Positions 25,145-34,511 of a stretch of 34,511 nt of DNA are shown here, in pieces (the first letter of the stretch is position 1; each line of letters begins with the position of its first letter). The stretch comes from Acholeplasmatales bacterium. GTDB lineage: Bacteria; Bacillota_I; Bacilli_A; Acholeplasmatales; Anaeroplasmataceae. The stretch is from contig JAFRXJ010000006.1 of the NCBI GenBank assembly GCA_017441525.1, positions 1-34,511 on the forward strand, given 5' to 3'. A program made the translations under genes and the position numbers. The notes under the pieces are model-generated. The model did not search any database, was not told where the DNA came from, and worked only from the letters and a program-made list of their open reading frames with translations.

Positions 25145-25858
25145 ATGGAAAAGAAAGAATTATTATACGAAGGAAAAGCTAAGCAAGTTTATGCAACAGA
25201 TGATAAAGATATTATCGTAATGCATTACAAAGATGATGCAACTGCAGGAAACGGAGCTAAGCATGCACAATTTGCTAAGAAGGGCGAATTAAATAATAAG
25301 ATTACAACAATCATTTATAATCGTTTAATTAAGGCTGGTATTCCTACTCACTATATCAAGACATTAAATGATACTGATCAATTATGCTATAAGGTAAATA
25401 TCTTCCCTCTAGAAGTAATTACTAGAAACATAATTGCTGGTTCAATGGCTAAGAGATTAGGTATTAAAGAAGGAACAGTTGCTAAACATACAATTTTTGA
25501 AATTTGTTACAAAAATGATGAATTAGGCGATCCTCTTATCAATGATCATCATGCAGTTGCAGTAGGTGCTGCAACTTATGATGAATTAAAAGAAATTTAT
25601 TCATTAACTGCAAAGATAAATGAAGAATTAAAGAAGATGTTTGCTGAAATTGGCGTTAAGCTTGTAGATTTCAAGGTTGAATTCGGTAGAACATCTGATG
25701 GTAGAATTGTTTTAGCTGATGAAATTTCACCAGACTGCTGCAGACTTTGGGACGCTAAGACAAATGATCACTTAGATAAAGATAGATTTAGAAGAGATTT
25801 AGGCGATGTAATGGGAGCATATGAAGAAATTTATGCTCGTTTAAAAAAATTAGCTTAA
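25145..25858 (+). CDS. purC: SAICAR synthase
   Basis: It joins CAIR with aspartate using ATP to form SAICAR. Family marks are [11 protein letters not shown] (6-16), the substrate-binding [25 protein letters not shown] and [14 protein letters not shown]. It is 237 residues, the bacterial norm. It starts 14 bases after purL with an AAAGGA site, and is followed 14 bases later by purM. Confidence 0.96.
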   Translation: MEKKELLYEGKAKQVYATDDKDIIVMHYKDDATAGNGAKHAQFAKKGELNNKITTIIYNRLIKAGIPTHYIKTLNDTDQLCYKVNIFPLEVITRNIIAGSMAKRLGIKEGTVAKHTIFEICYKNDELGDPLINDHHAVAVGAATYDELKEIYSLTAKINEELKKMFAEIGVKLVDFKVEFGRTSDGRIVLADEISPDCCRLWDAKTNDHLDKDRFRRDLGDVMGAYEEIYARLKKLA

Positions 25859-25871
25859 TTAGGAGGATAAT

Positions 25872-26906
25872 ATGGGTTCAAAAGCATACGGATCATCTGG
25901 TGTAGATTTAGAAGCTGGATATGAAGCAGTAAGAAGATATAAGAAGCATGTTAAGAGAACTGATAGACCTGGATGTGTTTCAGGTATCGGATCTTTTGGT
26001 GGAATGTTTGATTTATCTAGTTTAGGATATAAAGAACCAATGCTAGTATCAGGAACTGATGGTGTTGGTACAAAATTAAAATTAGCATTTGAAATGGATA
26101 AGCATGATACAATCGGTATTGATGCAGTAGCAATGTGCGTTAATGATGTTTTAGCACAAGGAGCTGAACCATTATATTTCTTAGATTATGTAGCATTAGG
26201 ACATGCTATTCCTGAAAAGCTTGAAAAAATTGTATCTGGTATTGCAGATGGATGTGTTCAAGCAGGCTGTGCATTAATCGGTGGTGAAACTGCTGAAATG
26301 CCTGGTATGTATTCTGATGGTGAATATGATATCGCAGGATTTGCTGTAGGTGTTGTTGAAAAGTCAAAATTAATTGATGATTCAAAGGTAGCTGCAGGAG
26401 ATATTCTAGTTGGTGTTGCATCAACTGGTGTACATTCAAATGGTTTCTCTTTAGTAAGAAAAATCATTGCAGATAACAATATTGACCTACATTCATATTC
26501 AGATGAATTAGGAGGAGTAGTTGGAGAAGTATTCTTAACTCCTACAAGAATTTATTGTAAGCAAGTATTAGATGTAATTAAGAATGTTGATGTTCATGGT
26601 GTTGCACATATTACTGGTGGTGGATTTGATGAAAATATTCCACGTATCTTAAATGAAACACAAGGATTAGACATTATTGAAGGCTCATGGCCAATTTTAC
26701 CAGTATTCAAATTCTTAGAGAAGTATGGCAAGGTTGATCATCGTGAAATGTTTAACATCTATAACATGGGTATCGGTATGGTTATCGCTGTTAAGGATGA
26801 AAAAGATGCTAAAAAGGCAATTGATATTTTAGCTAAGCATGGCGATAAGGCTTATATAATTGGTTCTATTACAAATAATGCTGGCAAGGTAGAGATTCAT
26901 AAATAA
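25872..26906 (+). CDS. purM: AIR synthase
   Basis: It closes FGAM to AIR with ATP. The signature stretches are [14 protein letters not shown] (about 60-73), [19 protein letters not shown] (about 91-109), [11 protein letters not shown] and [13 protein letters not shown]. It has 344 residues, full length. A strong AGGAGG site precedes the ATG. The stop overlaps the purN start (TAATG), so the two are translationally coupled. Confidence 0.96.
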   Translation: MGSKAYGSSGVDLEAGYEAVRRYKKHVKRTDRPGCVSGIGSFGGMFDLSSLGYKEPMLVSGTDGVGTKLKLAFEMDKHDTIGIDAVAMCVNDVLAQGAEPLYFLDYVALGHAIPEKLEKIVSGIADGCVQAGCALIGGETAEMPGMYSDGEYDIAGFAVGVVEKSKLIDDSKVAAGDILVGVASTGVHSNGFSLVRKIIADNNIDLHSYSDELGGVVGEVFLTPTRIYCKQVLDVIKNVDVHGVAHITGGGFDENIPRILNETQGLDIIEGSWPILPVFKFLEKYGKVDHREMFNIYNMGIGMVIAVKDEKDAKKAIDILAKHGDKAYIIGSITNNAGKVEIHK

Positions 26907-27478
26907 TGAAGAATATAGCTATATTTGCAAGCGGCAGTGGAACAAATTTTGAAGCAATTGTTCAAGCTGTTGAAAAAGGAATTATTAAAGATGCTAAAGT
27001 AGTATTAATGGTATGTGATAATAAAAAAGCATATGTAATAGAACGAGCTAAGAATCATAATATTCCATCATTTGTTTTTAAAGCAAAGGATTATTCTTCC
27101 AAAGAAGAATTTGAAACAATTATTGTAGAAAAATTAAAAGCTTTAAATGTAGATTTAATATGTCTGGCAGGATATATGAGATACATTGGTAAGGTTTTAT
27201 TAGATAATTATGAAGGTAAGATGATTAATATTCATCCTGCCTTATTACCATCATTTAAGGGTGCACACGGAATCCAAGATGCATTCGATTATGGTGTAAA
27301 AGTATTCGGTGTTACAGTTCATTATGTTGATTCTGGAGTTGATTCTGGAAAAATCATAATGCAACGTGGATTTGAATATTATGGAAATGATGTTGATGAA
27401 GTAGAAGCACATATTCATGAAATTGAGCATGTGCTATATGTTGAAGCAATAAATAAAATATTTAATGAGGTGAAATAA
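26906..27478 (+). CDS. purN: GAR transformylase (formyl-THF dependent)
   Basis: PurN formylates GAR using 10-formyl-tetrahydrofolate. Catalytic residues are in place: Asn108 and His110 in NIHPALLPSF, and Asp146 in VDSGKI. The N-terminal FASGSGTNFEA (7-17) binds the phosphate. It has 190 residues. Overlaps of one base join it to purM upstream and purH downstream. Its cofactor would come from fhs and folD in this window; no formate-using PurT is seen. Confidence 0.95.
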   Translation: MKNIAIFASGSGTNFEAIVQAVEKGIIKDAKVVLMVCDNKKAYVIERAKNHNIPSFVFKAKDYSSKEEFETIIVEKLKALNVDLICLAGYMRYIGKVLLDNYEGKMINIHPALLPSFKGAHGIQDAFDYGVKVFGVTVHYVDSGVDSGKIIMQRGFEYYGNDVDEVEAHIHEIEHVLYVEAINKIFNEVK

Positions 27479-29013
27479 TGAAAAGAGCATTAGTTAGTGT
27501 TACAGATAAAACTGGTGTAGTAGAGTTCTGTAAGGGACTTGAAGAATGTGGATATGAAATCGTATCTACTGGTGGTACAAAGAAGGTATTATTAGCTGGC
27601 GGAGTAAAGGCTATTGATATTTCTGATATTACAGGTTTCCCTGAGATATTAGATGGTAGAGTTAAGACTTTACATCCAAATGTTCATGGTGGTTTACTTG
27701 CAATTCGTGATAAGGAATCACATGTTGCTCAAGTTAAGGAGCATAACATTGATTACATTGATTTAGTATGTGTAAATCTATATGCATTCCGTCAAACAGT
27801 TGAACGTGGTGCTGATTTTGATGAATGTGTTGAAAATATTGATATCGGTGGTCCATCAATGATTAGATCTGCAGCTAAGAATCATAAATTTGTTACTGTT
27901 GTAACTGATATTAATGATTATGAAACTGTATTAAATGAAATCAAGGCAAATGGCGATACAACTTATGAAACAAGAAGACGTCTTGCTGCAAAGGTATTTA
28001 GAACAACTGCTAAATATGATGCAATGATTGCTGAATATATGACTAAGGAAGCAGGAGAAGAAAACCAAGAATCTTTAACACTTACTTATGATTTAAAGCA
28101 ATCATTAAGATATGGTGAAAATCCTCATCAAAAGGCTGCATTATATGCAGGTCCTAAGACTTCATATTCTATTGTTCATGCAACACAAATTCAAGGTAAG
28201 GAATTATCTTATAACAATATTCAAGATGCAAACGCATGCTTAAATTTATTAAAAGAATTCACAGAGCCAACTGCAATTGGTTTAAAGCATATGAATCCAT
28301 GTGGAGTTGCTTCAGCAGCTACAATTGTAGAAGCATGGGATAAGGCATATAATGCTGACTCAGTTTCTATTTATGGTGGTATCGTTGCTTTCAATAGACC
28401 AGTTGATAAGGCTTTAGCTAAAGATATTATGGCTAAGAAGGTATTCCTAGAAATCATTATGGCTCCAAGCTATACTGATGAAGCAAAGGAAATCTTAGCC
28501 AAGAAGAACAACTGTAGAGTAATGGTTGTTGATATGGATTCTAAATTTGCTGATAAGAAGCAAGCATTAACTGTTAATGGCGGCTTATTATATCAAGATT
28601 TAGATAATGATATTTGGAATGATGCTGATCTTAAGGTAGTTACTAAGAAGGCTCCAACTGATGCAGAAATGAAAGATTTATTATTTGCAATGAAGGTAGT
28701 TAAGCATGTTAAGAGTAATGCTATTTTAGTTGCAAAGGATAAAACAACTGCTGGTGTAGGTGCTGGTCAAATGAACCGTGTTGGTTCTGCAAAGATTGCC
28801 TTAGATTGGGCTAAGGAGCATAATATTACTTCATTAGTATTAGCTTCTGATGCATTTTTCCCATTTGATGATACAGTAAGACTTGCTGCACAGTATGGTG
28901 TTACTGCAATCATTCAACCTGGTGGGTCAATTAGAGATGAAGATTCAATTAAAGCTTGTGATGAGCTTGGTATAGCTATGGTGACAACTGGAATGCGCCA
29001 TTTCAAACACTAA
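27478..29013 (+). CDS. purH: Bifunctional AICAR transformylase/IMP cyclohydrolase
   Basis: It carries out the last two steps to IMP. The N-terminal cyclohydrolase domain (about 1-190) has ISTGGT-like VSTGGT (29-34), DGRVKTLHPNVHGG (59-72) and the following VCVNLYAF. The C-terminal transformylase domain (about 195-511) has the catalytic Lys270-His271 in KHMNPCGVA and a late AFFPFDDTV and QPGGSIRD. It has 511 residues. ATG overlaps the purN stop. Confidence 0.96.
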   Translation: MKRALVSVTDKTGVVEFCKGLEECGYEIVSTGGTKKVLLAGGVKAIDISDITGFPEILDGRVKTLHPNVHGGLLAIRDKESHVAQVKEHNIDYIDLVCVNLYAFRQTVERGADFDECVENIDIGGPSMIRSAAKNHKFVTVVTDINDYETVLNEIKANGDTTYETRRRLAAKVFRTTAKYDAMIAEYMTKEAGEENQESLTLTYDLKQSLRYGENPHQKAALYAGPKTSYSIVHATQIQGKELSYNNIQDANACLNLLKEFTEPTAIGLKHMNPCGVASAATIVEAWDKAYNADSVSIYGGIVAFNRPVDKALAKDIMAKKVFLEIIMAPSYTDEAKEILAKKNNCRVMVVDMDSKFADKKQALTVNGGLLYQDLDNDIWNDADLKVVTKKAPTDAEMKDLLFAMKVVKHVKSNAILVAKDKTTAGVGAGQMNRVGSAKIALDWAKEHNITSLVLASDAFFPFDDTVRLAAQYGVTAIIQPGGSIRDEDSIKACDELGIAMVTTGMRHFKH

Positions 29014-29034
29014 TTAATATAGGAGAGATTAACT

Positions 29035-30282
29035 ATGAAGGTTTTAGTTATTGGTGGTGGAGGAAGAGAGCATGCAATAGTACATGCTCTATCAAAATCA
29101 TCTAAAGTTACTGAAATTTATGCTGCACCTGGTAATGCAGGTATTTCAAAATTGGCAATGTGCGTTAATATTAAGGACACTGATGTATCTAATTTAGTTG
29201 CATTTGCTAAGGATGAAAAAATTGATTTAGTTGTTGTAGGCCCAGAGGCTGCATTAGCTGTTGGTGTTGTAGATGAAATGCAAAAGGCTGGAATTCCTGC
29301 ATTTGGTCCAACAAAGGCAGCAGCTCAAATTGAATCATCTAAGAATTTTGCTAAGGACTTAATGTCAAAATACAATATTCCTACTGCAAGATATGAAGTA
29401 TTTAAAGATTATGAATCTGCAATTTCATTTGTAAAAATTTCACCATTCCCAACAGTTATCAAATATGATGGTCTAGCTGCTGGTAAGGGTGTAGTCATTG
29501 CTGAAAACTATGAAGAAGCAGAAGCTGCCCTAAAGGATATGCTATTAGATGATAAGTATGGAAAAGGCAAGGTTGTTATTGAGGAATACCTTGAAGGACC
29601 TGAATTTTCATTTATGTGCTTTGTTGATGGAGAAAATGTTTATCCACTTCAATTAGCACAAGATCATAAGAGAGCATATGATGGTGATAAGGGACCAAAT
29701 ACTGGAGGTATGGGTGCATATTCTCCATTACCTTTTATTACTGAAAAGGATTATAATGAAGCTTTAAATCAAATAATGATTCCTACAGCTAAGGCTATGG
29801 TTAATGAAGGTAATCCATTTAAAGGTGTTTTATATGGTGGATTAATGAAGACTAAAAAAGGAATTAAGGTTATTGAATTTAATGCTAGATTTGGTGATCC
29901 TGAAACTGAGGTTGTATTACCTAGATTAACATCAGATATTTATGATGCATTTATGGCAATTGTAAATGGAACTGAACCAAAATTAGTTTGGGATAATAAG
30001 TGTACAATTGGTATTGTTATGGCATCTAAAGGATATCCTGGTGATTATAAAAAAGGATTTATCATTGAAAATGCTACAAGTGATAACATTTATCACATGG
30101 GAACAAAATTTGATGATAATGGAAACTATTTAACTAATGGTGGTAGAGTATTATTCGTTGTTGCTTCAGCTGATACATTAGAAGAAGCGAACAAAAAGGC
30201 TAACGCATTAGTTGATGAAATTAAATGTGAAAACTTATATCATAGAACTGATATTGGTGCTAAGGCATACAAAAAATTTTAA
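29035..30282 (+). CDS. purD: GAR synthetase
   Basis: It ligates glycine to phosphoribosylamine with ATP. It has an N-terminal VLVIGGGGREHAI (3-15), VVGPEAALAVG, the ATP-grasp core with KYDGLAAGKGV, the substrate loop KGPNTGGMGAYSP and NARFGDPETE. It has 415 residues. It starts 21 bases after purH behind AGGAGAG. Its substrate is made by PurF, which is not encoded in the window. Confidence 0.96.
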   Translation: MKVLVIGGGGREHAIVHALSKSSKVTEIYAAPGNAGISKLAMCVNIKDTDVSNLVAFAKDEKIDLVVVGPEAALAVGVVDEMQKAGIPAFGPTKAAAQIESSKNFAKDLMSKYNIPTARYEVFKDYESAISFVKISPFPTVIKYDGLAAGKGVVIAENYEEAEAALKDMLLDDKYGKGKVVIEEYLEGPEFSFMCFVDGENVYPLQLAQDHKRAYDGDKGPNTGGMGAYSPLPFITEKDYNEALNQIMIPTAKAMVNEGNPFKGVLYGGLMKTKKGIKVIEFNARFGDPETEVVLPRLTSDIYDAFMAIVNGTEPKLVWDNKCTIGIVMASKGYPGDYKKGFIIENATSDNIYHMGTKFDDNGNYLTNGGRVLFVVASADTLEEANKKANALVDEIKCENLYHRTDIGAKAYKKF

Positions 30283-30300
30283 AATAAAGGTGGATTGATT

Positions 30301-31161
30301 ATGGCTATTGTTATTAGTGGTAAGGAACTTGCTACAATCAGAAGAAACAAAATGAAAGAAGAGGTTATTGAATTTGGTAAGAAATATTCAAGACTTCCTC
30401 ATTTAGTTGTTATATTAGTTGGAGATAATCCTGCATCAGTTTCTTATGTAACTGGTAAGGGTAAGGCTTGTGAAGAAATTGGTATTAAAAATACTACAAT
30501 TAAAAAGCCTGAAAATATAACAGAAAAGGAATTATTAAATATTATTGATGAATTAAATAACGATTCAACAGTTGATGGTATTTTAGTTCAATTACCATTA
30601 CCAAAGCATATTAATCCTGATTTAGTTATAAATTCTATTGCACCAGCAAAGGATGTTGATGGTTTCCATCCATTCAATGTTGCTTCACTTTATTTAAAGC
30701 AACCAGGAATTGTATCTTGTACTCCAAAGGGTATTATTGAAGTTCTAGACTTTGCTAATATTCAAATTGAAGGCAAGCATGCGGTTGTAATTGGTAGAAG
30801 TAATATTGTTGGTATGCCTGTATCTAAATTATTATTAGATAGAAACGCAACAGTTACTATTTGTCATAGTAGAACTAAGAATTTAGCTGAAATAACAAAT
30901 ACTGCAGATATTATCATTGCTGCAGTAGGTAAAGCTAAATTTGTTAAGGCGGACATGGTTAGAGATGGTGCTGTAGTAATTGATGTTGGTGTAAATAGAG
31001 ATGAAGTTACTGGTAAGCTTTGTGGCGATGTTGATTTCAAGGATGTTGAACCTAAGGCATCATATATTACAAAGGTACCTGGTGGAATAGGACCAATGAC
31101 TATTACTTGTTTAATGGAAAATACATTAGAATGCTATTTAAAGCATATGGAGGAAAAATAG
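30301..31161 (+). CDS. folD: Methylene-THF dehydrogenase/methenyl-THF cyclohydrolase
   Basis: FolD links 5,10-methylene-THF to 10-formyl-THF and so feeds PurN and PurH. The catalytic pair Tyr49 and Lys53 is in [15 protein letters not shown], followed by [17 protein letters not shown], the NAD(P)-binding [11 protein letters not shown] and PGGIGPMT. It has 286 residues. An in-frame TTG two codons upstream is less likely; AAGGTGG (30287-30293) is well placed for 30301. It ends in TAG two bases before purB. Confidence 0.95.
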   Translation: MAIVISGKELATIRRNKMKEEVIEFGKKYSRLPHLVVILVGDNPASVSYVTGKGKACEEIGIKNTTIKKPENITEKELLNIIDELNNDSTVDGILVQLPLPKHINPDLVINSIAPAKDVDGFHPFNVASLYLKQPGIVSCTPKGIIEVLDFANIQIEGKHAVVIGRSNIVGMPVSKLLLDRNATVTICHSRTKNLAEITNTADIIIAAVGKAKFVKADMVRDGAVVIDVGVNRDEVTGKLCGDVDFKDVEPKASYITKVPGGIGPMTITCLMENTLECYLKHMEEK

Positions 31162-31162
31162 A

Positions 31163-32464
31163 ATGATTCAAAGATATTCTAGAGAAGAAATGCGTAAAAT
31201 TTGGACTGAAGAAAACAAATTTAATGCATATTTAGAGGTTGAAATTCTTTCTGATGAAGCTTGGAGTGAGCTTGGAGTAATTCCTAAGGAAGATGTAGTA
31301 AAAATTAGAAAGAACGCCAAATTTGACGTTGAAAGAATTTATGAAATTGAAAAGAAAACTAAACATGATGTTGTAGCATTCACAAGATCTGTATCTGAAT
31401 CATTAGGTGAAGAAAAGAAATGGGTTCACTATGGATTAACTTCAACTGATGTTGTTGATACAGCAAATGGTTATTTAATTAAACAAGCAAATGATATTTT
31501 ATATAAGGATATTATTGATTTTATTGATGTTTTAAATAAACAAGCAATTCGTTTTAAAAATGTACCATGTATCGGAAGAACTCATGGTATCCATGCTGAT
31601 ATAACTTCATTTGGTTTAAAATGGGTTTTATGGCATGAAGAAATGCAAAGAAATCTAAAGAGATTCCAATTTGCAAGAAGAGATGTTGAATGTGGAAAAA
31701 TGAGTGGAGCTGTTGGTAATTTTGCTAACATTCCTACAGAGATTCAAGATTATGTTTGCGAACATTTAGGTATTGAATCTGCAAATGTTTCAACACAAGT
31801 ATTACAAAGGGATAGACATGCATATTATATATCTACATTAGCTGTTATTGCTGATTGTCTTGAACAGATGGCATTTGAAATTAGAAATCTTCAAAGAACA
31901 GAAGTTCATGAATTAGAAGAATATTTCACTCCTGGTCAAAAAGGATCTTCAGCAATGCCACATAAGAGAAATCCTATTTCATCAGAAAACATCTGTGGAT
32001 GTGCAAGAGTAATGAGAGGTTATATGGTTACATTTAATGAAAATGTTGCTTTATGGCATGAAAGAGATATTTCTCACTCATCTACTGAAAGAATTATTTT
32101 ACCAGATGCTACAATGTTATTAGATTATATGTTAAATAGATTTAAAGGCATCTTAGAAAATGTTATTGTATATCCTGAAAAGATGATGGAAGATATTTAT
32201 TTAACTAATGGTGTAATCTTTGCTCAAAGAGTAATGATGGCATTAATTAATAAAGGATTATCTCGTGAAGAAGCATATGATACAGTTCAACCTATTGCTA
32301 TGACTGCTTATAATGAAAAGAAGGATTATCAAACATTATTAAGCAAATCAGAAAAGGTTATGAGCTTATTAACTATAGATGAATTAAAGGATTGTTTTAC
32401 ATTAGATTATTATTTTAAGAATGTTGATTTCATTTATAAGAGATGTGGAATAATTGAAAAATAG
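31163..32464 (+). CDS. purB: Adenylosuccinate lyase
   Basis: It cleaves SAICAR to AICAR, and adenylosuccinate to AMP. The fumarase-superfamily signature [11 protein letters not shown] lies at 261-271. Upstream are [13 protein letters not shown] and GRTHGIHAD with the catalytic-region histidine. It has 433 residues, the usual length. GGAGG at 31148-31152 serves the ATG. It lies between folD and guaA. Confidence 0.96.
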   Translation: MIQRYSREEMRKIWTEENKFNAYLEVEILSDEAWSELGVIPKEDVVKIRKNAKFDVERIYEIEKKTKHDVVAFTRSVSESLGEEKKWVHYGLTSTDVVDTANGYLIKQANDILYKDIIDFIDVLNKQAIRFKNVPCIGRTHGIHADITSFGLKWVLWHEEMQRNLKRFQFARRDVECGKMSGAVGNFANIPTEIQDYVCEHLGIESANVSTQVLQRDRHAYYISTLAVIADCLEQMAFEIRNLQRTEVHELEEYFTPGQKGSSAMPHKRNPISSENICGCARVMRGYMVTFNENVALWHERDISHSSTERIILPDATMLLDYMLNRFKGILENVIVYPEKMMEDIYLTNGVIFAQRVMMALINKGLSREEAYDTVQPIAMTAYNEKKDYQTLLSKSEKVMSLLTIDELKDCFTLDYYFKNVDFIYKRCGIIEK

Positions 32465-32475
32465 GAGAGAATGAT

Positions 32476-34023
32476 ATGATTAAAGAAAAAATATTAGTTC
32501 TTGACTTTGGTGGACAATACAATCAATTAATTGCTAGAAGAGTAAGAGAATGCAATGTATATTGTGAAGTTCATCCATATAATATGTCATTAGAAAAAAT
32601 TAAAGAATATAACCCTATGGGGATTATATTTACTGGTGGTCCTAACTCTGTATTTGCAGAAGATGCTCCGCTTGTTGATAAAGAATTATTTAATTTAGGT
32701 TATCCTATTTTAGGAATTTGCTACGGATGTCAAGCCATTGCTCATCTTAATGGCGGTGAGGTTTCTCATGCTGAAAAGAGAGAATATGGTAAGACAATTG
32801 TAAATGTTGATGTAGATTCTAAACTATTTAAATATATTTCAAAAGATACTCAAGTTTGGATGAGTCATACAGATTTCGTATCTAAATTACCACAAGGCTT
32901 TAAGGTTGTTGCATCAACTCCATCATGTCCTGTTTCTGCAATGGAAAATACAGATAAGATGATTTATGCAGTACAATTCCACCCTGAGGTTAACCATTCA
33001 TTAGAAGGTATGCAAATGTTAAAGAATTTTGTATATGACATTTGTGGCTGCTCTGGTGATTGGAAGATGGATGACTTTGCTAAGACTACAATTGAAGCTT
33101 TAAGAAAGAAAATTGGTAATGGTAAGGTATTATGTGCCTTATCTGGCGGTGTAGATTCAAGTGTTGCTGCTGTATTATTATCTAAGGCAGTAGGTAAACA
33201 ATTAACATGCGTATTCGTTGATCATGGTCTTTTAAGAAAGAATGAAGGCGACGAGGTTGAAGCTGTATTTGGACCTACAGGACCATATAACCTAAATTTC
33301 GTTAGAGTAAATGCTCAAGAAAGATTCTATGCTAAATTAAAAGGTGTAGTAGAGCCCGAAAGAAAGCGTAAGATTATTGGTGAGGAATTCATTAGAGTAT
33401 TTGAAGAAGAAGCTAAGAGAATTGGTGCAGTTGATTATTTAGTTCAAGGAACTATTTACCCAGATGTTATTGAATCTGGTCTTGGTAAATCTGCAACTAT
33501 TAAATCACATCACAATGTAGGTGGTCTTCCTTCAGTTGTAAATTTCAAAGAAATAGTAGAACCACTAAGATTATTATTTAAAGATGAAGTAAGAAAGGTT
33601 GGTCTAGAATTAGGTATTCCTGATTATTTAGTATATCGCCAACCATTCCCAGGCCCAGGACTTGGAATTAGAATCATCGGTGAAGTAACTGCTGAAAAGG
33701 TTAAAATAGTTCAAGATGCAGACTATATTTATAGAGAAGAAATAGCTAAGGCTGGTGTAGATAAGTCATGTAATCTTGGTCAATATTTTGCAGCATTAAC
33801 TAATATGCAATCAGTTGGTGTTATGGGTGATGAAAGAACATATGATTACGCTATCGCATTAAGAGCTGTTCAAACATCAGATTTCATGACTGCTGACTGG
33901 GCAAGAATTCCATATGATGTTCTAGACATAATTTCTAGAAGAATTGTAAATGAAGTTAAGGGTGTAAATAGAGTACTTTTAGATTGTACATCTAAACCAC
34001 CTGCAACAATCGAATTTGAATAA
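32476..34023 (+). CDS. guaA: GMP synthase (glutamine-hydrolysing)
   Basis: It aminates XMP to GMP. The class I amidotransferase domain has Cys82 in GICYGCQ, and His169/Glu171 in QFHPEV. The ATP pyrophosphatase domain has the PP-loop SGGVDSS (223-229), followed by the dimerisation domain with QPFPGPGLG and the conserved C-terminal [10 protein letters not shown]. It has 515 residues. GGAGAG precedes the ATG by six bases. It is the last gene of the operon; GuaB, which makes XMP, is not in the window. No clear terminator follows it, but a promoter does. Confidence 0.97.
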   Translation: MIKEKILVLDFGGQYNQLIARRVRECNVYCEVHPYNMSLEKIKEYNPMGIIFTGGPNSVFAEDAPLVDKELFNLGYPILGICYGCQAIAHLNGGEVSHAEKREYGKTIVNVDVDSKLFKYISKDTQVWMSHTDFVSKLPQGFKVVASTPSCPVSAMENTDKMIYAVQFHPEVNHSLEGMQMLKNFVYDICGCSGDWKMDDFAKTTIEALRKKIGNGKVLCALSGGVDSSVAAVLLSKAVGKQLTCVFVDHGLLRKNEGDEVEAVFGPTGPYNLNFVRVNAQERFYAKLKGVVEPERKRKIIGEEFIRVFEEEAKRIGAVDYLVQGTIYPDVIESGLGKSATIKSHHNVGGLPSVVNFKEIVEPLRLLFKDEVRKVGLELGIPDYLVYRQPFPGPGLGIRIIGEVTAEKVKIVQDADYIYREEIAKAGVDKSCNLGQYFAALTNMQSVGVMGDERTYDYAIALRAVQTSDFMTADWARIPYDVLDIISRRIVNEVKGVNRVLLDCTSKPPATIEFE

Positions 34024-34035
34024 TTTAAAAATAGT

Positions 34036-34064
34036 TTGAAAATACTAACTCAATATGATAGAAT
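34036..34064 (+). promoter_or_regulatory. Promoter of the FakA-C-like gene
   Basis: -35 TTGAAA (34036-34041), 17-base spacer, extended -10 TGA-TAGAAT (TAGAAT at 34059-34064). It sits 13 bases after the guaA stop. Confidence 0.7.
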
Positions 34065-34088
34065 ATCATTGTTTATAGGAGGCCTGTT

Positions 34089-34352
34089 ATGGTAGAACAA
34101 TCAATAAAATATAGATATGATACTCAATTATTAATAGAAGGAGAAAACCTAGACGAGGATACAATCAGTGATTACTTCAATGCAAATTTTGATGGTGATT
34201 GCTTACTAGCTGTAGGTGATGAAGATTTAATTAAAATTCATTTCCATACAAATGAACCTTGGAAGGTTTTAGAATATTGTAGAACTTTAGGCGAAATCTA
34301 TGATATCGTAGTTGAAGATATGGATAGACAAGCTAGAGGTTTAAAAGGATAA
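34089..34352 (+). CDS. Stand-alone FakA C-terminal-like domain protein
   Basis: An 87-residue soluble protein. Its segments LLAVGDEDLIKIHFHTNEPWKVLEY (split here as LLAVGDEDLI, 39-48, and KIHFHTNEPWKVLEY, 49-63) and GEIYDIVVEDMDRQ (68-81) match the end of the C-terminal domain of FakA/YloV (DAK2-type fatty acid kinase). In FakA this follows the kinase and middle domains and ends with HxHTNxP and a DIxIENMxxQ tail. Here only that domain exists, with its own start (strong AGGAGG), promoter and terminator, so it is an intact small gene rather than a fragment. It might bind a DegV/FakB protein or act in trans on a kinase; that is inference. Confidence 0.75.
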   Translation: MVEQSIKYRYDTQLLIEGENLDEDTISDYFNANFDGDCLLAVGDEDLIKIHFHTNEPWKVLEYCRTLGEIYDIVVEDMDRQARGLKG

Positions 34353-34380
34353 AAAAGCCAATCAATTTGGCTTTTTATTT
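34352..34380. terminator. Terminator after the FakA-C-like gene, likely bidirectional
   Basis: AAAAAGCCAA (34352-34361) pairs with TTGGCTTTTT (34367-34376). T follows on the plus strand and A precedes, so it can end both this gene and the convergent minus-strand gene, whose stop codon lies inside it. Confidence 0.88.
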
Positions 34381-34511
34381 TTCATTTAATTTCTTTTCTA
34401 AATATTCAGGTAATTCTTCAATTATTTTATATTTAGATATACCTAATTTCATTAATGAATTCTTTAATGTAGTTTCAGCCACAAATTTATCTGCATCCCT
34501 GCAAATAAGTA
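34375..34511 (-). CDS. C-terminal part of an unidentified minus-strand gene
   Basis: The last 44 codons of a gene entering from beyond the window, with stop TAA at 34377-34375. The tail contains CRDADKFVAETTLKNSLMKL and ends LPEYLEKKLNEK; it is helical and Lys/Glu-rich. No family can be recognised from this much. Codon use is like that of the neighbours. Convergent with the FakA-C-like gene and sharing its terminator. Confidence 0.65.
   Translation of the reverse strand, partial: LICRDADKFVAETTLKNSLMKLGISKYKIIEELPEYLEKKLNEK

Noticed and set aside
26206-26479. Two minus-strand ORFs, one rich in Gln and His
   Set aside because: They lie opposite purM, a highly conserved gene. The Q/H bias is the complement of its codons, and there is no ribosome site or promoter.
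1-34511. Mycoplasma-type genetic code (TGA as Trp)
   Set aside because: TGG is used for tryptophan throughout, frames need no TGA read-through, and trmN6 ends in TGA at the expected place.
1-34511. CRISPR array, insertion sequence, prophage or tRNA genes
   Set aside because: No regularly spaced repeats, transposase or phage genes, or cloverleaf-type sequence was seen on reading both strands.

Overview
The window is a gene-dense, very AT-rich stretch of a low-GC Bacillota chromosome. The best fit is an uncultured member of the Erysipelotrichia/Bacilli side of the phylum. This rests on the gene order ecfA1-ecfA2-ecfT-truA, on a tmk-holB-ricT-yabB-rsmI-metG cluster laid out much as in Bacillus, on Gram-positive Shine-Dalgarno sites and extended -10 promoters, and on a fragment of a BspA-like surface protein. 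TGG is the tryptophan codon and TGA ends one gene (7468-7470), so the standard bacterial code applies. The species cannot be named from the sequence. No tRNA, rRNA, CRISPR array, insertion sequence or prophage gene was seen.

Layout. (1) 147-4187: an ECF transporter energising module (ecfA1, ecfA2, and ecfT with an unusual two-helix insertion), truA and a PH-domain membrane protein, closed by a terminator. (2) 4214-9288: promoter, tmk, holB, ricT, yabB/trmN6, a small helical TerB-like protein, rsmI and a thioredoxin-fold protein, then a terminator. The yaaQ, yaaR, yabA and yazA genes found in the Bacillus version are absent here. (3) 9293-11300: metG alone, with a near-perfect inverted repeat lying exactly over its promoter. 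(4) 11325-11438: a decayed C-terminal scrap of a BspA-like leucine-rich-repeat surface protein. (5) 11467-13838: hflX (minus) and degV (plus), with back-to-back divergent promoters. (6) 13817-15172: yebC, whose promoter is embedded in the degV terminator, and pyrR. (7) 15194-19210: fhs, a 575-residue HPr-kinase/PEPCK-like protein of unknown role, and purE in one operon. (8) 19230-20046: a lone lipoprotein gene. (9) 20084-34023: promoter, a structured leader with a 21-codon small ORF and a terminator, then purK-purL-purC-purM-purN-purH-purD-folD-purB-guaA. (10) 34036-34380: a stand-alone FakA C-terminal-like protein. (11) 34375-34511: the end of an unidentified minus-strand gene.

How the genes work together. 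Regions 7 and 9 hold every enzyme from phosphoribosylamine to IMP (purD, N, L, M, K, E, C, B, H) plus guaA. Fhs and FolD supply the 10-formyl-tetrahydrofolate used by PurN and PurH. PurF, PurA and GuaB are not here and would have to be encoded elsewhere. The purine genes are split into two transcription units, and the second starts with a candidate attenuator not assignable to a known riboswitch class. DegV (a FakB-type fatty-acid-binding protein) and the FakA-C-like protein hint at exogenous fatty-acid use, but they lie 20 kb apart.

The points most worth following are the HPrK-like protein inside the one-carbon/purine operon, the purK leader, the free-standing FakA C-terminal domain, the EcfT insertion, and three cases of inverted repeats or a terminator coinciding with promoters.
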